A DNA stretch of 64,000 nucleotides, taken from positions 2,728,001-2,792,000 of the forward strand of contig NZ_CP081149.1 in assembly GCF_019665785.1 (NCBI RefSeq). Reading direction: 5' to 3'. The position numbers and the translations under genes are program-made. Positions 17,603-28,390 of this stretch are shown here, piece by piece. The stretch is from Deefgea piscis. GTDB lineage: Bacteria > Pseudomonadota > Gammaproteobacteria > Burkholderiales > Chitinibacteraceae. Position 1 is the first letter of the stretch. The number at the start of each line of letters is the position of its first letter. The notes below the pieces were generated by a model that was not told the origin of the DNA, ran no database searches, and saw nothing but the letters and a program-made list of their open reading frames with translations.

Positions 17603-20275
17603 TTATTCGCTAGGGGTTGCTGGATCAATATCGACTACGTCGGTTGGTGCCACTGCAGCATCTGCTGCAATACCTTCTATTGCGTCAGCACCCTCTTCAA
17701 TCAACTCAGATTCATCACCTTCTGGTTCATCCACTTCGGCGACTTTTTCTAAGCCAGATAAATGCTCACCTTCATCCAGATTAATCAAACGAACGCCTTG
17801 TGCCGAGCGGCCCGTTTCACGAATTTGATTGACCTTAGTGCGGATCAATACGCCACCCGTGGTGATTAACATGACGTCATCCGATTCTTCAACCAGACTT
17901 GCGGCAACCAGTTTCAAGCCGGTTTTGTCGGTCAAGTCCATCGCAATCACGCCTTGCGTACCTCGGCTGGTATGACGGAAGTCGCCCACCGGAGTGCGTT
18001 TACCATAACCACCATCACTGGCCGTCAACACCATCTGCTCGTCTGAATTAGCGACTAAGAGCGAAATGACTTTTTGTCCTTCAGCCAATCGCATCCCACG
18101 CACACCAGCGGCAGTTCGGCCCATGGCGCGAACATCACCCTCGGCAAAGCGCACCGATTTACCGGCATCAGAGAACAACATCACTTGATCTTCACCGTGC
18201 GTAAGCGCCACACCAACCAAGTAGTTACCTTCATCCAGGTTGATAGCAATAATGCCATTACGTTTCGGACGAGAGAAGTCAGCCAATGAGGTTTTCTTCA
18301 CCGTACCGTCAGCCGTTGCCATAAAGATATATTGATCTTCTACGAACTCTTTAACTGGCAAGATGGCGTTGATTTTTTCGCCCTCTTCTAGTGGCAACAG
18401 GTTCACAATCGGCTTGCCACGGCTGGTACGACCACCTTGTGGCAATTCATAGACTTTGAGCCAATACACGCGACCGCGTGAGCTAAAGCACAAGATGTAA
18501 TCATGCGTGTTGGCAACAAATAGACTGTCAATAAAATCATCGTCTTTGGTTGCTGCCGCTTGCTTGCCACGACCACCGCGTTTTTGTGAGCGATATTCAT
18601 CTACCGCAGTGGCTTTCATATAGCCACCATGCGTCAGCGTCACCACCATGTCTTGCGGGGTAATTAAGTCTTCCAAACAGATATCTTCGCCATGCGCGAT
18701 AATTTCTGAGCGACGGGCATCGCCATAATTGGCTTTAACTTCCAGCATTTCATTGCGAATGATTTCAGTCACACGCTCTGAGCGCGCCAAGATATCGAGT
18801 AAATCAAGGATTTTTTCAACCACTTCTTTATATTCAGAAATGATTTTGTCTTGCTCAAGCCCAGTTAAACGCTGTAAACGCAGCTCCAAAATCGCTTGCG
18901 CTTGCACATCAGAAAGACGGTAACCGTCATCAGACAAACCGAAGCATTCGAGTAGGCCTTCTGGGCGTGATGCATTGGCATCAGCACGTGCCAGCATTTC
19001 ACCGACTAAGCCCGATTTCCAAACGCGGCTCATCAAGCCAGTTTTGGCTTCCGCTGGCGTTGGCGCGGCTTTAATCATCGCGATGATTTCGTCCACATTG
19101 GACAATGCAACCGCCAAACCTTCAAGCACATGACCACGATCACGCGCTTTACGCAGTTCAAATACGGTACGGCGAGTCACCACTTCACGGCGATGCTTTA
19201 AGAAGCACTCTAAAACTTGCTTTAAGTTCAATAACCGCGGCTGACCATCAACCAGCGCCACCATATTGATACCAAAGCTATCTTGCAGCTGGGTGTGTTT
19301 GTAGAGGTTATTAAGCACCACATCGGCCATTTCACCGCGTTTGAGCTCAATCGCTACTCGCATACCCGATTTGTCTGACTCGTCACGTAGGTCAGAAATA
19401 CCTTCGATGGTTTTTTCGCGAACCAATTCGGCGATACGTTCTAATAGACGCGCTTTATTGACTTGGTACGGTAGCTCATCGACGATAATGGCTTGACGAT
19501 CACCATTTTTACCGCATTCTTCAAAATGGGTCCGAGCACGCATCACGACGCGGCCACGGCCAGTGCGATAGCCTTCACGCACGCCGTGAATACCGTAAAT
19601 AATACCGGCAGTTGGGAAGTCTGGCGCTGGAATGTAATCAATCAACTCATCAATCGTTAGCTCGCTATTATCGAGCAAGGCCAGACTGGCATCGATTACT
19701 TCATTGATATTGTGCGGCGGAATATTGGTCGCCATACCCACCGCAATCCCTGACGAGCCATTCACTAATAAATTAGGAATACGCGTAGGAAGAACGGTTG
19801 GTTCAAGTTCTTTTTCATCATAGTTTGGCGTGAAATCGACGGTTTCTTTATCGATATCGGCCAAAAGTTCACTTGATATTTTTTGCAAACGACATTCGGT
19901 ATATCGATAGGCCGCCGCGCGGTCTCCATCAATCGAACCGAAGTTACCCTGACCATCGATCAAGGTGTAGCGCAAGGAGAAGCCTTGCGCCATCCGCACC
20001 AATGCTTCATAGGCAGCAAAATCGCCATGTGGGTGATATTTACCCAACACATCACCAATCACGCGAGCACATTTAACGTAAGGGCGATTCCACACATTAC
20101 TACTTTCGTGCATCGCAAATAAAATACGACGGTGAACGGGTTTTAAACCATCGCGTACATCAGGCAGCGCTCGTCCTACGATAACGCTCATGGCGTAATC
20201 GAGATAGGAATGGCGCATTTCCTCTTCGAGGCTGACGGGGATCGTTTCTTTGGCAAAGCTGAATTGTTCGTGCAT
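17603..20275 (-). CDS. gyrA: DNA gyrase subunit A
   Basis: Breakage-rejoining subunit of DNA gyrase, which introduces negative supercoils. The product is 890 residues. The winged-helix/tower region leads to the catalytic tyrosine in YRYTECRL (Tyr125), and the C-terminal beta-pinwheel carries the GyrA box (QKRGGRGKQ) needed for DNA wrapping, ending in an acidic tail rich in Glu/Asp. In the quinolone-resistance region the sequence reads [12 protein letters not shown]: Phe86 stands where E. coli has Ser83, and Glu90 where it has Asp87. The codons are unambiguous (AAA/TTC on the plus strand at 20018-20020 and 20006-20008). Confidence 0.97.
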   Translation of the reverse strand: MHEQFSFAKETIPVSLEEEMRHSYLDYAMSVIVGRALPDVRDGLKPVHRRILFAMHESSNVWNRPYVKCARVIGDVLGKYHPHGDFAAYEALVRMAQGFSLRYTLIDGQGNFGSIDGDRAAAYRYTECRLQKISSELLADIDKETVDFTPNYDEKELEPTVLPTRIPNLLVNGSSGIAVGMATNIPPHNINEVIDASLALLDNSELTIDELIDYIPAPDFPTAGIIYGIHGVREGYRTGRGRVVMRARTHFEECGKNGDRQAIIVDELPYQVNKARLLERIAELVREKTIEGISDLRDESDKSGMRVAIELKRGEMADVVLNNLYKHTQLQDSFGINMVALVDGQPRLLNLKQVLECFLKHRREVVTRRTVFELRKARDRGHVLEGLAVALSNVDEIIAMIKAAPTPAEAKTGLMSRVWKSGLVGEMLARADANASRPEGLLECFGLSDDGYRLSDVQAQAILELRLQRLTGLEQDKIISEYKEVVEKILDLLDILARSERVTEIIRNEMLEVKANYGDARRSEIIAHGEDICLEDLITPQDMVVTLTHGGYMKATAVDEYRSQKRGGRGKQAAATKDDDFIDSLFVANTHDYILCFSSRGRVYWLKVYELPQGGRTSRGKPIVNLLPLEEGEKINAILPVKEFVEDQYIFMATADGTVKKTSLADFSRPKRNGIIAINLDEGNYLVGVALTHGEDQVMLFSDAGKSVRFAEGDVRAMGRTAAGVRGMRLAEGQKVISLLVANSDEQMVLTASDGGYGKRTPVGDFRHTSRGTQGVIAMDLTDKTGLKLVAASLVEESDDVMLITTGGVLIRTKVNQIRETGRSAQGVRLINLDEGEHLSGLEKVAEVDEPEGDESELIEEGADAIEGIAADAAVAPTDVVDIDPATPSE

Positions 20276-20638
20276 TGATAAGGCCGGTTAGTGAAAAACG
20301 TAGGGACTATCAAAGCCAACACTAAATCTGAATTCAGTGTGGCGAAATTTTAACTGTCTTTTGGAAACTTGGTTACAAATAAACACTGACTAGTCACGTT
20401 TAACTATTCTATAGTTAACATCAAGTTTACCACGTGGATGCCTCTGATCCAATTTTTGCGTAAATGATGCAGTATTACATTGTGCAATATTACAAAATCT
20501 TTAAGATTGCGCCACCGCAAGCATTTTATTTGCGTCAAAATTACCTAAGACAGTAGAATAGGTACTGGTACAGTATTATGGTTTACTATAACCAATAGTA
20601 AGTTACATTCATTTTTGATTTATAAACGGGGAATCCAC
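20276..20638. other. Divergent promoter region between gyrA and ompA-like gene
   Basis: A 363-base AT-rich gap between divergently transcribed genes. It must hold both promoters; the only box pair I can place is the candidate at 20530-20559 for the plus strand. No ORF or RNA gene is recognised. Confidence 0.6.
20530..20559 (+). promoter_or_regulatory. Candidate sigma-70 promoter of the OmpA-family gene
   Basis: TTGCGT (20530-20535) and TAGAAT (20554-20559) are separated by 18 bases, about 80 bases before the start codon at 20639. Other -10-like TATTAT sequences lie nearby, so this is one of several possibilities. Confidence 0.35.
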
Positions 20639-21307
20639 ATGCTGACAATCAAGCAAACTCTGACATCATTCGCTATCGTTGCTGCATTTGCTGCCGCTGG
20701 CGCTCAAGCTGCTACTGAAATCTACGTAACTAATAGCACCAACGTTTCTGAAGCAAACCCAGAAGGCGCTGTAAAGATTTCTGATGGTACTTGTGTACAA
20801 ACTGGCTCTTGGACTGCAGAAGCAGCTAAGAGTGTTAAAGGTTGCCAAGGTTACGTGGCTCCAGTTGCACCTAAAGCTGCTGTTGCTCCAGTTGTTCCAG
20901 CTCCAGTTAAAACAACTAAAACTTTCGAATTGAAAGCGGATTACTTGTTTGATTTCAACAAATCTACGTTGAAACCAGCTGGTAAAGATGCATTGGATGC
21001 GCTGTTTACTGAAGTTCAAGCAATGGATCCTAAAGATGGTACTGCGACTGTAGTTGGTTACACTGACCGCATCGGTTCAGACAAATACAACATGGTTCTA
21101 TCTGAAAAACGTGCAAACACTGTACGTGACTACCTCTTGAGCAAAGGCGCTCCAGCAGACAAAGTAACTGCAATCGGTAAAGGTAAAGCTGATCCAGTAA
21201 CTGGCGACACTTGCCAACAAAAAAATCGCGCTAAATTGATCGAGTGCTTGGCACCAGATCGTCGCGTTGTTGTTGAAATCACTGGCACTCAAGTTGTTGT
21301 TAAGTAA
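20639..21307 (+). CDS. OmpA family outer-membrane protein (RmpM-like)
   Basis: A 222-residue exported protein with a signal peptide (positive start, hydrophobic core [14 protein letters not shown], cleavage after AQA). The mature N-terminal part is short, with a Cys pair in DGTCVQTG and VKGCQGY and a Pro/Ala-rich hinge, instead of a beta-barrel. The C-terminal OmpA domain binds peptidoglycan: [38 protein letters not shown] and [10 protein letters not shown]. This layout matches neisserial RmpM (class 4 protein), which ties outer-membrane porins to the wall. ATG 20639 has GGGGA upstream; a frame start at 20615 lacks one. A strong terminator follows. Confidence 0.9.
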   Translation: MLTIKQTLTSFAIVAAFAAAGAQAATEIYVTNSTNVSEANPEGAVKISDGTCVQTGSWTAEAAKSVKGCQGYVAPVAPKAAVAPVVPAPVKTTKTFELKADYLFDFNKSTLKPAGKDALDALFTEVQAMDPKDGTATVVGYTDRIGSDKYNMVLSEKRANTVRDYLLSKGAPADKVTAIGKGKADPVTGDTCQQKNRAKLIECLAPDRRVVVEITGTQVVVK

Positions 21308-21326
21308 TTAGCATTCAACAATACTA

Positions 21327-21351
21327 AGCCCCGCCTCGGCGGGGCTTTTTT
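21327..21351 (+). terminator. Terminator after OmpA-family gene
   Basis: GCCCCGCC/GGCGGGGC stem with a tight loop, followed by six T. Confidence 0.92.
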
Positions 21352-21379
21352 ATTATTCAAACGGATAAGCGATTCGATA

Positions 21380-22003
21380 ATGAACAAACTACTTCAGCTC
21401 GTTTTAGTGGGAATAATCACTCTATTCCTTACATCTAAACCGGCTTTTGCTGATAACGTATCAAAAATACAACAATACCTCAGCGGTACAATGTCACTAA
21501 ACGCTCGCTTTACTCAAGAAGTAATCTCTAAAAACAATAAAACCCAAACCTCAAGTGGGCAACTTAGCTTACTGCGTCCAGGCAAGTTTCGCTGGATCTA
21601 CGAAAAGCCCTATCCACAAGAAATCATCAGCGATGGTAAACAAGTTTGGCTCTACGATGCCGACTTAGCACAAGTAACGATAAAACCAGTGAGCAAAGCC
21701 CTTGAGGCAAGTCCTGCTGCAATTTTGGCAGGCGACAACAAACTGGAAACCAATTTCAATATCAAAAATTTACCTAGCCGTGCGGGACTAGATTGGATTG
21801 AATTAATCCCTAAGCAAAATGACAGTAGTTTTGCTCGAATTCGGATTGGCTTTAGCGACAACAATCTCAATCTATTAGAATTAGATGATCATTTTGGTCA
21901 AACCACTAAAATACAGCTCAAGCAAATCATTCGAAACCAAGCGATAGATAGCAAACAGTTTAATTTCATCCCACCCAACGGGAGCGATATCATTCGTGAG
22001 TGA
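21380..22003 (+). CDS. lolA: Outer-membrane lipoprotein carrier protein LolA
   Basis: Periplasmic chaperone that takes lipoproteins released by LolCDE and passes them to LolB on the outer membrane. The product is 207 residues with a signal peptide (VGIITLFLTSKPAFA, cleavage before DNV). The LolA fold is recognised by MSLNARFTQEV, SGQLSLLRPGKFRWIYEKPY and PQEIISDGKQVWLYDADL. It overlaps the rarA start by 8 bases, so the two are translationally coupled; lolA-rarA is a conserved pair in many proteobacteria. Confidence 0.94.
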   Translation: MNKLLQLVLVGIITLFLTSKPAFADNVSKIQQYLSGTMSLNARFTQEVISKNNKTQTSSGQLSLLRPGKFRWIYEKPYPQEIISDGKQVWLYDADLAQVTIKPVSKALEASPAAILAGDNKLETNFNIKNLPSRAGLDWIELIPKQNDSSFARIRIGFSDNNLNLLELDDHFGQTTKIQLKQIIRNQAIDSKQFNFIPPNGSDIIRE

Positions 22004-23330
22004 TCTTTTTACCCGCAAACCGATACAACCCCTTGCTGAAATATTGCGCCCCAAGTCAATTGACGCCATTGTTGGGCAACAGCACTTACTCGCACCAGGC
22101 AAACCCCTTGCCCTTGCTCTCGCTGGAGGAAAAGCGCACTCAATGATTTTTTGGGGGCCACCTGGGGTCGGAAAAACCACCTTGGCTCGTTTATTGGCCG
22201 ACGCCTTCGATTGCGAACTCATTGCACTCTCTGCTGTTTTTTCTGGTGTAAAAGACATTCGCCTAGCAATGGACGAAGCTGAACGAAATCAGAAAATCAA
22301 CCGTCAAACTATTTTGTTTGTTGACGAAGTGCATCGCTTTAATAAATCGCAGCAAGATGCATTTTTACCGTTTGTTGAGTCGGGGCTGATCACTTTCATT
22401 GGTGCGACAACTGAAAACCCCTCATTTGAAGTCAATGCGGCATTACTTTCTCGCGCCCAAGTTTATGTTTTAAATCCGCTCAATGCACATGAACTAACGC
22501 AACTCATAGAAAGAGCCCAATCACACCTTACTCCCGCACTCACGCTCAGCGCAGATGCACTTCCCGTTCTAGTTGACCTTGCTGATGGCGATGGACGACG
22601 CTTACTTAATTTATTTGAACAAGCCAGCCAAGCCGCTCACACCTGTAACAGAACAGACATAGACGCAGCATTTTTAAGCGAAGTGCTTAGCATAGGCAGC
22701 CGTCGTTTCGATAAAAACGGCGATCATTTTTATGATCAGATTTCAGCCTTACATAAATCGGTAAGGGGCTCTAACCCTGATGGCGCACTCTACTGGCTAA
22801 GCCGAATGCTCGACGGTGGAGCAGATGCAAAATACTTAGCGCGCCGGATTGTACGCATGGCTTGGGAAGACATCGGACTTGCCGACCCTCGTGCAATGCA
22901 AATTGCCAACGATGCTGCCACAACATATGAAAGATTGGGCTCGCCAGAAGGTGAATTAGCCCTCGCTCAGGCGGTCATCTATTTAGCAGTTGCACCAAAA
23001 TCCAACGCAGGCTATCTCGCCTTCAAAGCAGCAAAGTCACTCGTCAAGCAAGACAAGTCTCGCGAAGTACCTTTGCACTTGCGTAATGCACCAACCCCAT
23101 TAATGGCAAAGCTAGGACATGGCCACGAATATCGCTACGCACATGACGAAGATGAAGCCTATGCTGCAGGCGAAACCTATCTACCTGATGGCCTTGAAAA
23201 AATACAATTTTATCAGCCTAGCCCGCGAGGCCTAGAACAAAAAATAAGCACCAAGATGGCGCATCTTGCTGAGCTTGATGCAATCTGGTTAGAACAAAAT
23301 AGGACCGCAAAAAAACCATCCGATACATAG
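21996..23330 (+). CDS. rarA: Replication-associated recombination protein A (AAA+ ATPase RarA/MgsA)
   Basis: AAA+ ATPase that acts at stalled replication forks and single-strand gaps. The product is 444 residues: N-terminal LAEILRPKSIDAIVGQQHLL, Walker [16 protein letters not shown], Walker B TILFVDEVHRFNKSQQDAFL, sensor region GATTENPSFEVN, then the C-terminal tetramerisation region with SVRGSNPDGALYWLSRML and PKSNAGYLAFKAA. The start is GTG at 21996 inside the end of lolA. In E. coli lolA-rarA-serS are adjacent; here a dps gene sits between rarA and serS. Confidence 0.95.
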   Translation: MSDLFTRKPIQPLAEILRPKSIDAIVGQQHLLAPGKPLALALAGGKAHSMIFWGPPGVGKTTLARLLADAFDCELIALSAVFSGVKDIRLAMDEAERNQKINRQTILFVDEVHRFNKSQQDAFLPFVESGLITFIGATTENPSFEVNAALLSRAQVYVLNPLNAHELTQLIERAQSHLTPALTLSADALPVLVDLADGDGRRLLNLFEQASQAAHTCNRTDIDAAFLSEVLSIGSRRFDKNGDHFYDQISALHKSVRGSNPDGALYWLSRMLDGGADAKYLARRIVRMAWEDIGLADPRAMQIANDAATTYERLGSPEGELALAQAVIYLAVAPKSNAGYLAFKAAKSLVKQDKSREVPLHLRNAPTPLMAKLGHGHEYRYAHDEDEAYAAGETYLPDGLEKIQFYQPSPRGLEQKISTKMAHLAELDAIWLEQNRTAKKPSDT

Positions 23331-23650
23331 ATTGGCCCATTCACTCTGTTCAAACTTGCTTAACGTCTATTCATGGCTATATTTATTTGCACATAAAACA
23401 TTCTAGAAATAGGCAAGAAACAATAAAGTAGTGCATTCAATTTTGAACAACAAAAGCAAATGCAAGCATTAGAAAACAAGACCTAGATCTTGTTAATTGT
23501 TGCCTAGTAACTACGGGTCCGCTGCTGTAAATTTCAATACGTGTAAGTACTGAACTGTAAATTGTTTTGCCGTTTTATATCCTTTGTACTGATTCATTCG
23601 TAAATTTTGCGTCAGTACTTTTCTAAAAATGAAAGTGGAAGGTAAATATT
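23331..23650. other. Intergenic region upstream of dps
   Basis: A 320-base AT-rich stretch between rarA and dps with no supported gene. It presumably carries the dps promoter; I see no convincing OxyR, Fur or FNR box. A run GAAAGTGGAAGG just before the dps ATG serves as ribosome site. Confidence 0.5.
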
Positions 23651-24172
23651 ATGAGCACAGCTGAACGCAATGGTGAACGCGCACTAGTAGCGCCATTAGC
23701 AACTCCGACCGATCTTGGCGCAGATGCCACCCGCGACATCACAGCGGCCATGAACTTAATCTTGGCCGATGTTTTTGCACTTTATTTAAAAACCAAAAAT
23801 TTTCATTGGCATGTAAGTGGACCACACTTTCGTGATTGCCATCTAATGCTCGACGAGCAAGGTGACGAACTCTATGCAATGACTGATCCAATTGCTGAGC
23901 GCGTACGAAAAGTTGGCGGACGTACACTCACTTCGATCGGGCATATTGCACGTACTCAGCGCGTTCTAGATAACGATGCTGAATATGTACAACCACTGGA
24001 TATGCTTGCCGAACTTTGTGACGACAGTAAAAATCTAGTCGCTCGCATGCGAGAAGCACATAGCGTTTGTGATGAATACAACGATACCGCTACCGCTAGC
24101 ATGCTCGAAGAATGGATTGATCAAGCAGAACGGCGTACTTGGTTTCTATTTGAATCAAGTCGCCGAGGCTAA
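23651..24172 (+). CDS. dps: Dps family DNA-binding ferritin-like protein
   Basis: Dodecameric mini-ferritin that stores iron, consumes hydrogen peroxide and may coat DNA in starvation. The product is 173 residues. The inter-subunit ferroxidase ligands are in KTKNFHWHVSGPHF (His) and LMLDEQGDELY (Asp, Glu), the family signature. The C-terminal helix ends with RRTWFLFESSRRG. The N-terminus has several charged residues but no obvious lysine-rich DNA tail. It interrupts the common rarA-serS adjacency and has its own terminator, so it is a separate unit. Confidence 0.93.
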   Translation: MSTAERNGERALVAPLATPTDLGADATRDITAAMNLILADVFALYLKTKNFHWHVSGPHFRDCHLMLDEQGDELYAMTDPIAERVRKVGGRTLTSIGHIARTQRVLDNDAEYVQPLDMLAELCDDSKNLVARMREAHSVCDEYNDTATASMLEEWIDQAERRTWFLFESSRRG

Positions 24173-24208
24173 CCCCCTCTCAACACATTGAATCGTCATA
24201 TAACAATC

Positions 24209-24245
24209 AAAGCGGCATCAGTAACAATCTGGCGCCGCTTTTTTA
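24209..24245 (+). terminator. Terminator after dps
   Basis: AAAGCGGC (24209-24216) pairs with GCCGCTTT (24234-24241) around a 17-base loop, and a T run follows. Confidence 0.7.
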
Positions 24246-24319
24246 TTGCATAACAAATAATCAATACATATATCGCACACACAGCCAAACACCGTAAATA
24301 TAGCAAAATCACGCAATAG

Positions 24320-25669
<1,350 letters not shown>

Positions 25670-25688
25670 ATTAATTAAGGAATTACAC

Positions 25689-25717
25689 AAAAGCGCACGT
25701 TTACGTGCGCTTTTTTT
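25689..25717 (+). terminator. Terminator after serS
   Basis: AGCGCACGT (25692-25700) pairs with ACGTGCGCT (25703-25711), with A run before and seven T after. Confidence 0.9.
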
Positions 25718-25776
25718 GCACCTTACTCCAAGCTCCGCTACTCTGTAGGCTCAACCATCCCTATCTGGCACCGTTC

Positions 25777-25924
25777 ATGAGCTCGACCAGCATATGGCTT
25801 ACACTAGCTGTAGTACTCTGTATTCTCGAAATATTCTCAAGTACTTTTTATATGATCGCCATCGCAATTGGTTTTCTTGCTGGCGCCGCGGCTGCTGCCT
25901 TCCAATTACCCCTGCCATTGCAAA
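25777..25924 (+). pseudogene. nfeD-like gene, 5' fragment (split by IS66 element)
   Basis: First 49 codons of a short NfeD-family membrane protein, starting MSSTSIWLTLAVVLCILEIF with two hydrophobic segments. The frame runs into the insertion sequence after PLPLQ. Its second half resumes beyond the element at 28391 in the same frame once one copy of the 8-base target duplication is removed, rebuilding a 141-residue protein. NfeD proteins form an operon with, and bind, stomatin/SPFH proteins, and such a gene follows at 28695. The start at 25777 is chosen because upstream codons overlap the serS terminator. Confidence 0.88.
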
Positions 25925-25946
25925 GTAAGCGCTCAGCCGCTCCACC
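25925..25946. repeat. Left terminal inverted repeat of the IS66 element
   Basis: Starts GTAAGCGCTCAGCCG and ends CCACC. It is the mirror of 28369-28390 with three mismatches and sits directly against target duplication ATTGCAAA (25917-25924). Confidence 0.92.
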
Positions 25947-25956
25947 GCCTTGACGC

Positions 25957-27549
25957 TTAAGTTTCTGCTAGCGCTCTTAGCGGTAATAATTCGTCGATGC
26001 GGCTGTTCGGCCAAGTGGGGAGCTTTTCTAGGGTGTCGGTGAGCCAGGCCATCGGGTCTAGGTCGTTGAGTTTGGCGGTGCCCAGTAGCGTTTGAATTGC
26101 GGCAGCGCGTTGACCGGCGCGCTCGCTCCCCGCAAATAACCAGTTCTTTTTGCCAATCGCAATCGGCCGAATGCTGTTTTCGACCGGATTGTTATCGATT
26201 GGCGCAATGCCGCTTTGGGCGTAGCGTTCAAGCGCCGTCCAACGCCGTTGGCTGTAAATGATCGCTTTAGCGAGTGCGCTATTGGGCGCAACTTTGCTAC
26301 CGGTTTCATCCAGCCAAATTTTGAATTCGAGCAGTTTAGGTTGCGCTTGTTGCTGCCGTAGCGCTCGGCGTTGTTCGGGGTTTAAATCTTTGGCCTGCGC
26401 TTCTAGTGCATACAGTTCGCCAATACGGCGCAGCGCCTCTGCGGCAATCGGGCTGCCGTTGGCTTGATGCAATTCGAAGAATTTGCGCCGTGCGTGCGCC
26501 CAGCAGCCCAGCTCAATCACGCCGGTTTTGAACAGCGCTTTGTAGCCGCCATAGTCATCGACCATCAATTGACCTTGCCAATCGGCCAAGAAATCGCGGA
26601 CGTGTTGACCCGAGCGACCGCCTTGGTAGTCGAACAAAATGATCGGCGCACTGCCACTCAAAGGCGTGTTGCGATACCCCCATAAATACGCGGTTTTGGT
26701 TTTGCCTTTGCCCGGATCAAGCTGTTTGACTGGCGTTTCATCGGCATGCAGCACCGTTTCGCCTTTCAATCGTTCACGCAATCGATCCGCCAACGGCTGC
26801 AACCACCAGCCGACTGTGCCGACCCAACTGGCCAGCGTGCTTTCTGCTAACGGCACGCCGCTGCGTTCGGCGATTTGCCGTAGCCGATACAGCGGTAAAT
26901 GATCAATGTATTTGCTGACCATCACCCACGCCAAAGTGGCCGCAGTGGGTAAACCGCCATTGATGATCGCCGGCGGAATCGGCGCGGCGCTCATCGTTTG
27001 ACAGCTGCGGCAAGCGTATTGCGGGCGAATGTGGCGCAACACGCTAAACACCGCCGGTTGCACATGCAGTTGCTCGCTAATGTCTTCGCCGACTTTAACT
27101 AAACCCTGACCACATTGGCCGCAACTGCATGATTCAGGCTCGTGAACCATATCGGTACGCGGCAAATGCGCCGGTAAGGCTTGGCGACCTGCACGAATGC
27201 GCGGCTTTTTATCGCTGACCTCGGGGGTGTTGTTGGCTTGCTCGGCGGCGAGTTTGGCTTCCAGCGCCGCCATATCGGCATCGAGGGCTTCTTCAAACAA
27301 ATCTCGCTGCTCGCGATTCATCACTTCGGTCTTAGCGCCATAACGCATGCGGCGCAGATAGGCCAATTCCATCGTTAGCGCTTCGATGGTTTGCGTTTTA
27401 TTTTGGATGTCGGAGACGTATTGTTTGAGTTGTTGATCTTGCTGAGTGACTAATTCAGTATGCTGAGCAAGGAGTACCGACTGCGCCAAAATCGCCGCGC
27501 GGACTGCGGCGGGTAGGTCTAAATTGGCGAGTTCTTGAGCGAGATCCAT
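25957..27549 (-). CDS. tnpC: IS66 family transposase TnpC
   Basis: DDE transposase of the element, 530 residues. The N-terminal coiled coil (QQDQQLKQYVSDIQNKTQ) is followed by the zinc-binding cysteines (SCSCGQCGQG and ACRSC) and the catalytic domain. The acidic triad is visible: HADETP (about residue 267), LMVDDYGGY (about 328) and NPVENSIRPIAIGKKNW (Glu about 456). Nothing is truncated, so the enzyme is probably active. It lies 94 bases downstream of tnpB. Confidence 0.95.
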   Translation of the reverse strand: MDLAQELANLDLPAAVRAAILAQSVLLAQHTELVTQQDQQLKQYVSDIQNKTQTIEALTMELAYLRRMRYGAKTEVMNREQRDLFEEALDADMAALEAKLAAEQANNTPEVSDKKPRIRAGRQALPAHLPRTDMVHEPESCSCGQCGQGLVKVGEDISEQLHVQPAVFSVLRHIRPQYACRSCQTMSAAPIPPAIINGGLPTAATLAWVMVSKYIDHLPLYRLRQIAERSGVPLAESTLASWVGTVGWWLQPLADRLRERLKGETVLHADETPVKQLDPGKGKTKTAYLWGYRNTPLSGSAPIILFDYQGGRSGQHVRDFLADWQGQLMVDDYGGYKALFKTGVIELGCWAHARRKFFELHQANGSPIAAEALRRIGELYALEAQAKDLNPEQRRALRQQQAQPKLLEFKIWLDETGSKVAPNSALAKAIIYSQRRWTALERYAQSGIAPIDNNPVENSIRPIAIGKKNWLFAGSERAGQRAAAIQTLLGTAKLNDLDPMAWLTDTLEKLPTWPNSRIDELLPLRALAET

Positions 27550-27564
27550 GTGTTGATTTTACAG

Positions 27565-27610
27565 GGTATTGCCATAAGAATTATATATTACATGCTGTAT
27601 AGCGCAATAC
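27565..27610. repeat. Possible GGTAT-type repeat inside the IS66 element
   Basis: Between tnpB and tnpC, GGTATTG (27565-27571) and CAATAC (27605-27610) face each other about 33 bases apart, and the right side shares AGCGCAATAC with the copy at 48928-48976. Inner pairing is weak. Either the IS natively carries this spacer or it received a repeat. Confidence 0.3.
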
Positions 27611-27643
27611 TGCGACAACTATTTTATCCATCCTCATCGTGAA

Positions 27644-27985
27644 TTAGTAGGCGTATTCTGGTAGCGGTGGCGGCGCGAGTCGTTGCCAATCGACCCCACT
27701 CACCAACCATTGCCACTGCGCCGCATCCAGCGTAAAGATCACATCGCCCGCTTGCGGCCAAACAAACCGACCTTGATGCAAACGCCGCTGTGCCAACCAC
27801 ACACCGGTGCGATCCCACAGCAACACCTTCAAGCGATTACTGCGCTGATTGCGAAACGCATACGCCACACCTTCGATGGGGGAACGCTGCAAACGGGCAT
27901 GAATCTTGGCCGACAAACCCTCGATACCAAGGCGCATATCGACCGGTTCGACGACCAATTGCAGCGAAGTGAGTGGCGGCATCAT
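27644..27985 (-). CDS. tnpB: IS66 family accessory protein TnpB
   Basis: A 113-residue IS66 Orf2 protein. The start MMPPLTSLQLVVEPVDMRLG and the family core RLQRSPIEGVAYAFRNQRSNRLKVL-type segment with LLWDRTGVWLAQRRL are clear. It is required with TnpA and TnpC for IS66 transposition, but its exact task is unknown. ATG 27985 overlaps the tnpA stop as ATGA, showing translational coupling; the longer frame that begins at 28099 is not needed. Confidence 0.93.
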   Translation of the reverse strand: MMPPLTSLQLVVEPVDMRLGIEGLSAKIHARLQRSPIEGVAYAFRNQRSNRLKVLLWDRTGVWLAQRRLHQGRFVWPQAGDVIFTLDAAQWQWLVSGVDWQRLAPPPLPEYAY

Positions 27986-28314
27986 GTCAAAGCGCGCAAT
28001 AAAGCTGCGACCCAAGCCGGATCGGTCGCCGCTGGCAAAGTCAGGGTCACGCCGGAGGGGAAATTCAACTGCAACTGCGCCGCAACGGGTGCGGGCCATT
28101 GTGCGGGCACGATGCTTGACGCCGATGGTTTCGGGGCGATCTGCGGTTCGGTGATTGCAGCTGAAGATGCGTCGGCAGATTCGAGGCGGCTACGGCGCAG
28201 CCAACTGGAAAAAGTAGTGCGTTTAAGCTGGTGCACTCGGACAAACTCGGCTTGAGTTAAACCGCTAGCCTGCCAACGTTGCACCCATTGCAAAGCATCA
28301 ATCCACCGTCCCAT
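27982..28314 (-). CDS. tnpA: IS66 family accessory protein TnpA
   Basis: A 110-residue IS66 Orf1 protein: an N-terminal helix-turn-helix-like segment (WQASGLTQAEFVRVHQLKRT followed by TFSSWLRRSR), an Ala/Pro-rich linker and a C-terminal LNFPSGVTLTLPAATDPAWV segment typical of this family. It is probably the DNA-end-binding or regulatory component. It is the promoter-proximal gene of the element, starting 76 bases from the right inverted repeat, and its stop overlaps tnpB by 4 bases. Confidence 0.92.
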   Translation of the reverse strand: MGRWIDALQWVQRWQASGLTQAEFVRVHQLKRTTFSSWLRRSRLESADASSAAITEPQIAPKPSASSIVPAQWPAPVAAQLQLNFPSGVTLTLPAATDPAWVAALLRALT

Positions 28315-28368
28315 GCTGCGCTCCCAAAAATCAAAAGCGCAGCATGCCTGAATTAAAACGATAATTGA

Positions 28369-28390
28369 GGTGGAACGGCTAAGCCCTTAC
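28369..28390. repeat. Right terminal inverted repeat of the IS66 element
   Basis: Reads GGTGGAACGGCTAAGCCCTTAC, the reverse complement partner of 25925-25946 with three mismatches; target duplication ATTGCAAA follows at 28391-28398. Confidence 0.92.

Larger units (their letters stand above)
25925..28390 (-). mobile_element. Complete IS66-family insertion sequence
   Basis: A 2466-base element with imperfect terminal inverted repeats that agree in 19 of the first 22 bases (both ends start GTAAG and share CAGCCG/TAGCCG then TCCACC). It is flanked by the 8-base direct repeat ATTGCAAA at 25917-25924 and 28391-28398, the size IS66 elements make. It carries the three expected genes, tnpA, tnpB and tnpC, all on the minus strand and all open. 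It interrupts an nfeD-like gene. Intact ends, duplication and genes point to a recent insertion. Confidence 0.96.
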
